Positions 52,871 to 59,794 of a DNA stretch of 64,000 bases are shown piece after piece. The DNA lies in the NCBI RefSeq assembly GCF_004803465.1, contig NZ_SRSF01000004.1:124001-188000 (forward strand), given 5' to 3'. The translations under genes and the position numbers were made by a program. The first letter of the stretch is position 1. Every line of letters begins with the position of its first letter. The stretch is from Neolewinella litorea. GTDB taxonomy: Bacteria > Bacteroidota > Bacteroidia > Chitinophagales > Saprospiraceae. The notes below the pieces were generated by a model that was not told the origin of the DNA, did not search any database, and saw only the letters and a program-made list of their open reading frames with translations.

Positions 52871-52900
52871 TGTAACAAAGGGGCTAGGTTACTACGTGTA
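52871..52900 (+). promoter_or_regulatory. Putative autoregulated ECF promoter, operon 2
   Basis: TGTAAC at 52871 and CGTGTA at 52895 are 18 bp apart. The TGTAAC is 48 bp before the GTG start, matching the arrangement at ECF operon 1. Confidence 0.45.
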
Positions 52901-52918
52901 CCCTTCAAACGCGCCAAC

Positions 52919-53422
52919 GTGCAAAGCTTTACCTCTCTAGTTGAAAACGTTCGCGACCGCCTGTACCGGCTGGCCCTGCGGATGACCGGCGACGGCAGTG
53001 AAGCGGAGGACGTGGTGCAGGAAGTATTGCTGAGCGGATGGAAACAGCAGGAGGAGATTGTCGGGCTCGACAACCCACCGGCCTGGCTGCTGCGGATGAC
53101 CCACAACCGGGCAATCGACCGGCTGCGGTCGCGCAAGGCGCGCACGCGCTACGAAAGTGCGGCAGCCCCCGCTGACCACCACCTGCAGACACCCCACCGG
53201 CTGGTGGAGTCGCGGGATACGCTGGAGCAGATCGACCGGCAAATGGCCAAATTGAGTCCGGAGCAGCGCACCGTACTGCAACTGCGCGAAGTGGAAGGAC
53301 TGAGCTACCGCGAGATCGTGGAAGCCACCGGTCTGACCCTGGACCAAGTAAAAGTGTACCTCCACCGCGGCCGCCGGCAGTTGCGCCGACTGCTGCTGGA
53401 GAAAAAGATAATCGAACGATGA
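52919..53422 (+). CDS. ECF RNA polymerase sigma factor, operon 2
   Basis: 167 aa, region 2 (LYRLALRMTGDGSEAEDVVQ ... WLLRMTHNRAIDRLRSRKA) and region 4 (LSPEQRTVLQLREVEGLSYR ... LTLDQVKVYLHRGRRQLRR). The GTG start at 52919 is preferred to an ATG at 52832, because the promoter-like TGTAAC box would lie inside the longer version. ATGA overlap with the anti-sigma gene. Confidence 0.9.
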   Translation: MQSFTSLVENVRDRLYRLALRMTGDGSEAEDVVQEVLLSGWKQQEEIVGLDNPPAWLLRMTHNRAIDRLRSRKARTRYESAAAPADHHLQTPHRLVESRDTLEQIDRQMAKLSPEQRTVLQLREVEGLSYREIVEATGLTLDQVKVYLHRGRRQLRRLLLEKKIIER

Positions 53423-53886
53423 AGCACCAACGCATCACCGAACTCCTGGACCGCTACTTCGCCGGAGAAACCACCCTGGAGGAGGAGCGTGCCCTGAAGA
53501 AATACTTCCGCGGTTCGCACGTTGCGGAAGATTTAAAAGTGTACGCCCCCCTGTTTGCGTACTGGGACCGCGAGGCAAGTATTGCCGCCCCTGCAAGGGT
53601 GGGGACCCTACGGCCTCGGCGACTGCCGCGACTGTTGCTTACCCTTGCGGCGGCCCTCCTGCTGCTGCTGGTGGCCCGTGGCCTGGTCTTGAAGCCATCG
53701 CCCACCCCGACCGCCTTCCCGGTGGCGGAAGCCGCGCCGGTAGACTGGAGCCGCCACGAGATAACGGACGAGAAAGAAGCCCTGCTGTTCCTGCGGACAG
53801 TACTAAAGTCGACCTCCCGTCAACTGACCCAAGGGCCCGCCATCACCCTGCGCGAACTCCGCGAGGCAGACCAAATCATCCATTGA
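53419..53886 (+). CDS. Anti-sigma factor, operon 2
   Basis: 155 aa. The cytosolic N-terminus ITELLDRYFAGETTLEEERA resembles other Bacteroidota anti-sigma proteins. A single membrane helix is at about residues 71-90 (LLLTLAAALLLLLVARGLVL). A short periplasmic tail contains EKEALLFLRTVLKST. Translationally coupled to its sigma factor gene. Confidence 0.8.
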   Translation: MKHQRITELLDRYFAGETTLEEERALKKYFRGSHVAEDLKVYAPLFAYWDREASIAAPARVGTLRPRRLPRLLLTLAAALLLLLVARGLVLKPSPTPTAFPVAEAAPVDWSRHEITDEKEALLFLRTVLKSTSRQLTQGPAITLRELREADQIIH

Positions 53887-53924
53887 ATCACCCGCCAGCT
53901 ACCGCTGCGCCAACGCCTGTAAAA

Positions 53925-54425
53925 ATGAAATACCTCATTGCCCTGCTGTTCCTGCTGTGTGCTGCACCCGCGTCCGCGCAAAACAAGTTGCCGCTGGATG
54001 CCATCTCGAGTTACTTCAGCGAGTACGTCGACGACGAGCGCTTCACCGCCGTGTACGTGAGCGGAAAGATGTTCACGCTCTTCAAGGACGCGCAGTTCGA
54101 TCTCGACGAAATGGACGAAAAGGAAGTGGCCGCCGTACTGGAAGTGGTGCGCGACCTGCAGGGCATCCGCGTCTTGCACACTGACATCACGCCCCTTAAA
54201 TTCTACCGGGAAGCGAAGGGCCGCATCGGCACCGATGCCTATGAATTACTCTTCAAGGTGCGTACCCAGGACGGACAGAACGTAGAGGCCTTCATCCAGG
54301 ATGAGGGGGCTGCCATCAACGAACTCTTTCTCCTGGTCGGTGCCGACGACAGCTTCGCGATGCTAAGCTTCGTTGGCAGCATCGACCTGAGCAAACTGGG
54401 GCAGCTGCAAAAGGCCCTCGAATAA
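53925..54425 (+). CDS. DUF4252 secreted protein
   Basis: 166 aa. The signal peptide (MKYLIALLFLLCAAPASA) is followed by a DUF4252 domain with FTAVYVSGKMFTLF and LQGIRVLHTDITP. DUF4252 proteins often accompany ECF/anti-sigma pairs in Bacteroidota; role unknown. Third gene of operon 2. Confidence 0.85.
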   Translation: MKYLIALLFLLCAAPASAQNKLPLDAISSYFSEYVDDERFTAVYVSGKMFTLFKDAQFDLDEMDEKEVAAVLEVVRDLQGIRVLHTDITPLKFYREAKGRIGTDAYELLFKVRTQDGQNVEAFIQDEGAAINELFLLVGADDSFAMLSFVGSIDLSKLGQLQKALE

Positions 54426-54446
54426 ACAACCGCTAAAGACAAGATC

Positions 54447-54950
54447 ATGCTACGCCTTTTACTCCTTTGCTTTTGTTGCTGGTCCGCCGCCCTGGGCGCG
54501 CAGGAGGCCGTCATCAAGGATTTCATCAAGGTGCACCGGAAAGGCGCGGAGAACGCCGCGGTGAAAGTACCCGGCTGGCTGATTGGCCTGGCCAGCGACG
54601 TGGCCACCGTGAGTACCGATGACCCCGGGGAGAAGGTTGTCTTCCGCCTGCTGGGCGAAGTCGGTACCGTGCGGCTGGTCTCCTACCTGGACGACGATTT
54701 CCCGGAGCCGGAATACAGCGTCGTCAACCTCCTCTACGTGCTGGAGCGGTATAAGCGCTTTGAACGCTGGGCCGAAGTACGGACGCCGGAGGGGCAGCGG
54801 GTAACGCTCAGTGTGCGCTACCAAAATGAGAAGATCAGGGACCTGGTGGCCGTAGTGCGGGAGGACGAACGGACCACCCTGGTTTCGGCCCGCACCGACC
54901 TTACCGCCCAGGAACTTGGTCGGTTGGTCGGCGACCTCCAGCGTCTTTAG
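54447..54950 (+). CDS. Second DUF4252-like secreted protein
   Basis: 167 aa. A signal peptide (MLRLLLLCFCCWSAALGA) is followed by a domain resembling the preceding protein in length and C-terminal half (LVAVVREDERTTLVSARTDL ... LGRLVGDLQRL versus LSKLGQLQKAL). Last gene of operon 2; role unknown. Confidence 0.75.
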   Translation: MLRLLLLCFCCWSAALGAQEAVIKDFIKVHRKGAENAAVKVPGWLIGLASDVATVSTDDPGEKVVFRLLGEVGTVRLVSYLDDDFPEPEYSVVNLLYVLERYKRFERWAEVRTPEGQRVTLSVRYQNEKIRDLVAVVREDERTTLVSARTDLTAQELGRLVGDLQRL

Positions 54951-54969
54951 CCACCCCGGCGCGGCACCG

Positions 54970-54977
54970 TACTTTTG
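54970..54977 (+). promoter_or_regulatory. -7 box of the aminotransferase gene, leaderless spacing
   Basis: TACTTTTG is followed by CCGG and the ATG at 54982. Confidence 0.7.
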
Positions 54978-54981
54978 CCGG

Positions 54982-56157
54982 ATGCGCGCCAATTTCCTGA
55001 AACACCTTGCCCAGACCAGTCCGGCCCCCATGGCCCTGGAAATCGCGGGTGGGGAGGGGGTCTACCTCATTGACACCGCCGGCAAACGCTACCTCGACCT
55101 CATCGCCGGCATCGGGGTGAGTGCCCTGGGCCACAACCACCCCGCCGTGGTGCAGGCGGTACAGCGGCAGGCGGCCACCTATATGCATACGCTGGTGTAC
55201 GGGGAGTTTGTCCTGAGTCCCCAGGTCGAACTCGCCACCTTGCTCTGCGCCCAGCTGCCGCCGGAGCTCGACAACGTCTACTTCACCAACTCCGGCACCG
55301 AAGCCACCGAGGGGGCCATGAAACTGGCCAAGCGGTACACCGGTCGCGCGGAATTCGTGGCCGCCACCCACGCCTACCACGGCAGCACCCAGGGGGCGGC
55401 GAGCCTGATGTGGCCCAAGGACTTTACCCAGGCCTTCCACCCCCTTCTGCCGGGAATTACCCACCTGGAATTCAATGATGACGCGGGGCTGGACCGCATT
55501 ACGAAGCACACCGCCGCCGTGGTCCTGGAAACGGTGCAGGCAGAGTGGGGGCTGCGCACCCCCCGCCCGGAATGGTTGCAGGCCGTGCGCCGCCGCTGTG
55601 ATGAAACCGGTGCCCTGCTGATCCTCGACGAGATCCAGGCCGGCATGGGCCGTACCGGAACCCTCTTTGCCTTCGAGCAGTACGGCGTGGTGCCCGACAT
55701 TCTCCTGCTGGCCAAGGGATTCGGCGGGGGCATGCCCCTCGGGGCCTTCGTGGCGCGACGGGAGGTGATGCAGGCGCTTACTTCCGACCCCGTCCTGGGG
55801 CACATCACCACTTTCGGCGGCCACCCGGTGAGTTGCGCGGCCGGACTGGCGACCCTGCGCACTTTGGTGGAACAGCCAGAAATCATTGCGGCGGTGAAGG
55901 AAAAGGAAGCCCGGTTTCGGCGCTTGTTGGTGCACCCCCGCATTCGCGAGATTCGTTCGGCCGGTCTATGGATGGCCGTGGAACTGGCCGACTTCGGCGA
56001 GGTTCAGCAGACCATTGCCGGCTGCCTGGAGCGCGGACTCATCACCGACTGGTTCCTCTTCAACGAGCGCAGCCTGCGCATTGCCCCGCCTCTGACCATT
56101 TCCGAGGAAGAGATTGATTGGGCTTGCGGGGTGATTGTTGCGGCGCTTGGGGAATAG
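54982..56157 (+). CDS. Class III PLP aminotransferase
   Basis: 391 aa, fold-type I, acetylornithine/ornithine/4-aminobutyrate aminotransferase group. Cofactor motifs are NSGTEATEGAMKLAKRYTG, the Asp in ILDEIQAGMGRTG and the Schiff-base Lys in LLLAKGFGGGMPLGAF. The substrate cannot be decided; annotated relatives are usually called aspartate aminotransferase family. The start at 54982 follows a promoter box. The frame is open to 54916, but that stretch overlaps the upstream gene. Confidence 0.9.
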   Translation: MRANFLKHLAQTSPAPMALEIAGGEGVYLIDTAGKRYLDLIAGIGVSALGHNHPAVVQAVQRQAATYMHTLVYGEFVLSPQVELATLLCAQLPPELDNVYFTNSGTEATEGAMKLAKRYTGRAEFVAATHAYHGSTQGAASLMWPKDFTQAFHPLLPGITHLEFNDDAGLDRITKHTAAVVLETVQAEWGLRTPRPEWLQAVRRRCDETGALLILDEIQAGMGRTGTLFAFEQYGVVPDILLLAKGFGGGMPLGAFVARREVMQALTSDPVLGHITTFGGHPVSCAAGLATLRTLVEQPEIIAAVKEKEARFRRLLVHPRIREIRSAGLWMAVELADFGEVQQTIAGCLERGLITDWFLFNERSLRIAPPLTISEEEIDWACGVIVAALGE

Positions 56158-56257
56158 GGTGGTTAACATCTTCCATTTACAATGGTACAATTTACCCTTT
56201 GGCTGCCGCTGCTATCTGCTTGCTTCGCTCGTGGGACCATTTACGATTTTCGATTTG

Positions 56258-56325
56258 GCAAAACCCGTTCCCCCGGTTCCCTACGGAATTGACTTTGCTT
56301 GGGGGCGTCCCTTTCAGGGGCGGAG
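56258..56325 (-). repeat. Decayed inverted copy of repeat unit A
   Basis: Reads in reverse as unit A of the 44.7-45.7 kb array: CGTCCCTTTCAGGG, GGAATTGACTTTGCTT and GGTTCCCT are kept with scattered changes. One stem pair changed from G-C to A-T, and another is kept by G-T. The preceding 56161-56257 is an AT-rich stretch with ATTTACAATGG and ATTTACGATTTTCGATTTGG motifs and no gene. Confidence 0.75.
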
Positions 56326-56409
56326 GGAGGTGGTTTGGTTTTTTGTTTGGCGGCGGAGCGCTGGTGCCGTTTGCAATCTTAAAGCCGGGTAGCTGGGTAT
56401 CGCTTTATG

Positions 56410-56417
56410 TACCTTTG
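56410..56417 (+). promoter_or_regulatory. -7 box of holA
   Basis: TACCTTTG, 26 nt before the ATG at 56444. Confidence 0.55.
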
Positions 56418-56443
56418 TGTTTTTCCAATCGATTCCCCATTTC

Positions 56444-57484
56444 ATGGACTTTTCCGCACTGCTGAAGGCGATCAAGGGTAAGGATTTTAAACCGATCTAT
56501 CTTCTACACGGGGAGGAGCCCTACTTCATCGATCAGCTCGAGGAAGCCATTGAGCAGCACGCGTTGCAGGAGCACGAGCGGGCCTTCAATCAGACGATCC
56601 TTTACGGAAAGGATACCGATCACCTGCAGGTGGTCGATGCGGCCCGTCGCTTCCCGATGATGGCCGAGCGGCAGTTGATCCTGCTGCGGGAAGCCCAGGA
56701 CATGCGCGACATCAAGGAACTGGCGCGCTACGCTGAGCATCCGGCACCGACCACCGTGCTGGTCATCAGTCACAAGCACAAAAAGCTGAACGGCAACCTG
56801 GCGGTAACGAAGCACATCAAGAAGAACGGGGTGGTCTTCGAGTCAAAGGGGCTGTACGACAACAAGGTGCCGGCCTGGATCTCGGGCTACCTCCGCGAAC
56901 GCAAGTACAAGATCGAGCCAGAGGCGAGCAACCTGCTGGCGGAGTTTCTCGGCACGAGTCTGGGCAAGATCACGAACGAACTGGACAAACTCCTGCTCAA
57001 TCTGCCCAAGGGCACCGAAGTGACCACCCAGATCGTAGAGGACCAGGTAGGCGTAAGTAAGGACTACAACGTCTTCGAGCTCCAGCGGGCCATAGGTCAC
57101 CACGATCAAATGAAAGCCGCGCGTATCCTGCAATACTTCCGCGGCAACCCCAAGGCCGCCCCACTGCCCATGGTCACCGGTAGCCTGTACAACTACTTCA
57201 GCAAGGTCTTTCTGCTCAAGGAACTGCAACGCAAACGTGAGAGCCGGCAGGAGATCATGAAGGCCCTCGGCTTACGCTTCGACTTCTTTCTGGCGGACTA
57301 CGAGCGCACGGCCCGAAACTTCAGTCTGCACGACCTGTACGCAGTCTTCGCCCTGCTGCGCGAATACGACCTCAAAAGCAAAGGGGTAGGCAGTAACCTG
57401 GCAGGCAAGGGGGAGAGTGAGTTGCTGAAGGAGATGGTTTGGAAAATGATGAATGTTAGTCTCTTAGGTGGTTTAGTCCGTTAG
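56444..57484 (+). CDS. holA: DNA polymerase III delta subunit
   Basis: Opens the sliding clamp in the clamp-loader complex. 346 aa with the divergent AAA+ N-terminal domain (IYLLHGEEPYFIDQLEEAIE, YGKDTDHLQVVDAARRFPM), the middle domain (LLAEFLGTSLGKITNELDKL) and C-terminal collar helices (SELLKEMVWKM). The start at 56444 (MDFSALLKAIKG) fits the family. The last ten or so residues (NVSLLGGLVR) are encoded by sequence related to the 16-bp repeats that follow, and the stop codon lies in the first unit. Confidence 0.9.
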   Translation: MDFSALLKAIKGKDFKPIYLLHGEEPYFIDQLEEAIEQHALQEHERAFNQTILYGKDTDHLQVVDAARRFPMMAERQLILLREAQDMRDIKELARYAEHPAPTTVLVISHKHKKLNGNLAVTKHIKKNGVVFESKGLYDNKVPAWISGYLRERKYKIEPEASNLLAEFLGTSLGKITNELDKLLLNLPKGTEVTTQIVEDQVGVSKDYNVFELQRAIGHHDQMKAARILQYFRGNPKAAPLPMVTGSLYNYFSKVFLLKELQRKRESRQEIMKALGLRFDFFLADYERTARNFSLHDLYAVFALLREYDLKSKGVGSNLAGKGESELLKEMVWKMMNVSLLGGLVR

Positions 57485-57565
57485 TTCTTTAGGCCATTAG
57501 TTCTTTAGGTGGGTAGTTCTTTAGGCCATTAGTTCTTTTGGCGGTGAGGCTGATAGTTCTTTAGG
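57481..57565. repeat. Left array of 16-bp repeats
   Basis: Four tandem units starting at 57481, 57497, 57513 and 57529 with consensus TTAGTTCTTTAGGCCA, then a fifth partial unit at 57553 after an 8-bp break. A degenerate unit (57456) lies inside the 3' end of holA. The remainder of the gap to 57615 shows nothing further. Confidence 0.92.
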
Positions 57566-57614
57566 ATATCTGATCATTCTGGGAAGGGCCTCCTTAATGA
57601 ATTGAATAATTGCG

Positions 57615-57998
57615 ATGATCAACATTCTGCTTTGGATGGGGATACATGTTTTTGTTCCGGCAGGGGGAGTACTGGCGTATTTGATCATGTTGAAGAGGAT
57701 GAAAAAGGAGCATACTTCTTGTCCTCCTGTCCGTTCTCTGCTCCTGGTTTTTGCGAGCTACGGAGGTGTGCTTCTGGTTCTGCTGACGGCGTTATTCTGG
57801 AAGTGGTCGGCCCTGGCATCATTCGGGGCTGCTTACCTCGTGCTTGGTGCTCCACTCATAATGGGGGCCGTGGCCTACATGCAATTTCCCACTCGTGTAT
57901 TATCAAAATATCATAGCCTGGTTTACCGATTGGCGCTGATCTATGCGATTGCTATTCCCGTTGTCGTGCTCGCACTGCGGGCATTTAACTTGTGGTGA
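57615..57998 (+). CDS. Hypothetical four-helix membrane protein in the cassette
   Basis: 127 aa with four hydrophobic helices (about residues 3-25, 42-62, 66-90 and 103-124). No family recognised. Base composition is visibly less GC-rich than the neighbouring genes, which suggests acquisition. Located between the two inverted 16-bp arrays. Confidence 0.65.
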   Translation: MINILLWMGIHVFVPAGGVLAYLIMLKRMKKEHTSCPPVRSLLLVFASYGGVLLVLLTALFWKWSALASFGAAYLVLGAPLIMGAVAYMQFPTRVLSKYHSLVYRLALIYAIAIPVVVLALRAFNLW

Positions 57999-58237
57999 AG
58001 GTCCTTAGTGCGGTGGCTTTCCTTTGGAGGATGGTGCGCCTCCTTTACTTAGTGCAAGTCGCAGATCAGGGCATTACCTTCCTCCACTTCCGTAATGAAT
58101 AGCTGAGGAAAACCCAGCTATACGAGATAGGTTGAACAACTCGCCGAACCGTATATAGCCGTATATATTCGATTATATTCGTTTAAGTATCGATTATAAG
58201 GGAGACTGGACCAGACCTTTAGGGAAAGTCTTCTACT

Positions 58238-58618
58238 ATGGCATTTTCCCGTTTCAAGGAATGGGCCGCATACCGCAAGGCCCGGTCGCTATCCACATCC
58301 ATCCTGCATCACTCGGCAGCCTTTCCTAGAGAGGAGCGATACAGCCTCACCGATCAAATCAGGCGGAGCAGTCGATCGGTTTGTGCCAACCTGGGTGAGG
58401 CCTATGCGAAGCGCTGCTACCCCAAACACTTCCATGCCAAGCTCACCGATTCTGCCGGGGAAAACTTTGAGACGCAGGTGTGGCTCGACTTTGCCCTTGA
58501 CTGTGGCTACATCAACCAGGCTACTCACCAGCGTTTAACCGCAGACGCGGAAGAAGTCGGAAAACTATTGTCCTTCATGCAACGCAACCCCGAAAAATTC
58601 CTTCCCGGGAAATCCTAA
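58238..58618 (+). CDS. Four-helix-bundle protein (23S rRNA intervening-sequence/bAvd family)
   Basis: 126 aa with family motifs FKEWAAYRKARSLSTSI, FPREERYSLTDQIRRSSRSV, NLGEAYAKR and the C-terminal GKLLSFMQRN. These proteins form pentameric barrels that bind nucleic acid. One relative (Avd) assists diversity-generating retroelements, but no reverse transcriptase is present here. The 240 bp upstream include a run of GTATATA-type AT repeats (58148-58200). The right 16-bp array begins two bases after its stop. Confidence 0.88.
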   Translation: MAFSRFKEWAAYRKARSLSTSILHHSAAFPREERYSLTDQIRRSSRSVCANLGEAYAKRCYPKHFHAKLTDSAGENFETQVWLDFALDCGYINQATHQRLTADAEEVGKLLSFMQRNPEKFLPGKS

Positions 58619-58620
58619 CA

Positions 58621-58684
58621 GCCTAAAGAACCAATAGCCTAAAGCCCTACCCGCCTAAAGAACTAACTGCCTACAGAACTACTC
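58621..58684. repeat. Right array of 16-bp repeats, inverted relative to the left one
   Basis: Four units at 58621, 58637, 58653 and 58669 with consensus GCCTAAAGAACTAACT, the reverse complement of the left-array unit. The array ends one base before the cvpA stop codon. Confidence 0.92.
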
Positions 58685-58685
58685 T

Positions 58686-59261
58686 TCACTCCTCCAGATC
58701 AAAAATGCTGTCGCTCTCACGTTTATCCACCCCGTCGCGCAACCGGTCCATGGCGTCCACGGCTTGTTCGTAGAAATCGTAGAAAATCGGGAAGATGGCC
58801 TTCGCGTTTTCGATGACCAGGTCCGGGAGTTGGGCCAGCACGGGGTAGGTGATACTGTCGGCCCGTACCTCGTCGCTGATGATGTGGCTGCGGTCGCCGA
58901 AATAGACCAAACCGGAAAAAATGAACGTAAAAAACAGTCCGGAAAGCACGCCGCCCAGGATCTGGTTGATAAAGTTGATGTTAACGGATTCCAGTACACC
59001 GGTCAGTCCACGCGCCAGGATTCGGAACAGCACCAGCGTCAGGAAAAACAGCAACACCACCCCCAGAATGAACGCCCCCGCGCTCGTCACCGCCGGGAAA
59101 GCATCGAAGATCATCTCCGCCGCAATGGGACCGAACTTCATCGCCGCCAGTACGCCAAAGATGTAACTCACCAGGCTAAGCACCGTGGAAATGATCCCGC
59201 GGCTGTATCCTACCCAGAAGCCGTAAGCCAGAAATATGAGGCAGACGATGTCGATGACCAT
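58686..59261 (-). CDS. CvpA-family membrane protein
   Basis: 191 aa with four membrane helices (about residues 3-20, 27-50, 62-85 and 100-122) and the CvpA pattern GFWVGYSRGIISTVLSLVSY ... GGVLSGLFFTFIFSGLVYFG. E. coli CvpA is needed for colicin V export and envelope integrity. The stop codon abuts the right 16-bp array. Confidence 0.88.
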   Translation of the reverse strand: MVIDIVCLIFLAYGFWVGYSRGIISTVLSLVSYIFGVLAAMKFGPIAAEMIFDAFPAVTSAGAFILGVVLLFFLTLVLFRILARGLTGVLESVNINFINQILGGVLSGLFFTFIFSGLVYFGDRSHIISDEVRADSITYPVLAQLPDLVIENAKAIFPIFYDFYEQAVDAMDRLRDGVDKRESDSIFDLEE

Positions 59262-59265
59262 TTTG

Positions 59266-59273
59266 TAAAGATA
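59266..59273 (-). promoter_or_regulatory. -7-like box of cvpA, leaderless spacing
   Basis: TATCTTTA on the minus strand (final G replaced by A) is followed by CAAA and the ATG at 59261. Confidence 0.5.
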
Positions 59274-59769
59274 AGGGGGATTGGGTTGCTGCGTTGGTGA
59301 GGTGTTGGGTTTGCCGTCTGGCTTTCGTCCCTCGCTTTGCCCGGGCGGGTGTCATCTCGTTGTGGAGTTTTTGAGTTGTTGGGTGTGAAGTCTGGCATTC
59401 GTCCCTCGCTCTTCTCGGAGGCTACAGCGCCTGGTTCGCCTCTGCACCTCGCCCTACCGGTATGAGTGCGGGACCGCGTTATCCGGGGGTAACTGACGTG
59501 TAGACTCGATAAGAGTAAGCGATCATTCCATGAGCATTCCACAGGCCACTCAGTATCCCGCTAAGCGTGGAGTGAAAGTGATCTGTTATCCCCAGGTTCC
59601 CGGCTATGATGGTCATTTGTGGTAGCTGCCCAAATAGGAATTACGGGCTTTAACCGCTGCGTCCGGAGGTGACAAGCCGCACTCCCCGAGCGAAGCGCCA
59701 GGGCAAACGCAGCGCCAACTCAAAAAACCAGCAACCTACCAACCCAAAGACCCACCACCACAATCCTTC
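59274..59769. other. Long intergenic stretch with duplicated motif and CA-rich tracts
   Basis: No gene is supported between cvpA and the serA-like gene. A 21-bp motif is repeated at 59316-59336 and 59390-59410 with one difference. CA-rich tracts precede both promoter boxes. A related string around CCAGACGGCAAACCCAA also occurs at 40547-40565, so part of this stretch is probably dispersed intergenic repeat. Confidence 0.6.
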
Positions 59770-59777
59770 TATCTTTG
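59770..59777 (+). promoter_or_regulatory. -7 box of the serA-like gene
   Basis: TATCTTTG, 17 nt before the ATG at 59795. Confidence 0.6.
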
Positions 59778-59794
59778 CGCAAAATTTCTGCACT

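Noticed and set aside
58238-58618. Diversity-generating retroelement, suggested by the Avd-like four-helix-bundle gene
   Set aside because: No reverse transcriptase, template/variable repeat pair or C-type lectin target gene is present in the window.
59210-59542. 110-codon minus-strand frame upstream of and overlapping cvpA
   Set aside because: Composition (Pro/Thr/Asn/Ser/Arg-rich) reflects the CA-rich intergenic repeats. It overlaps the cvpA start out of frame.
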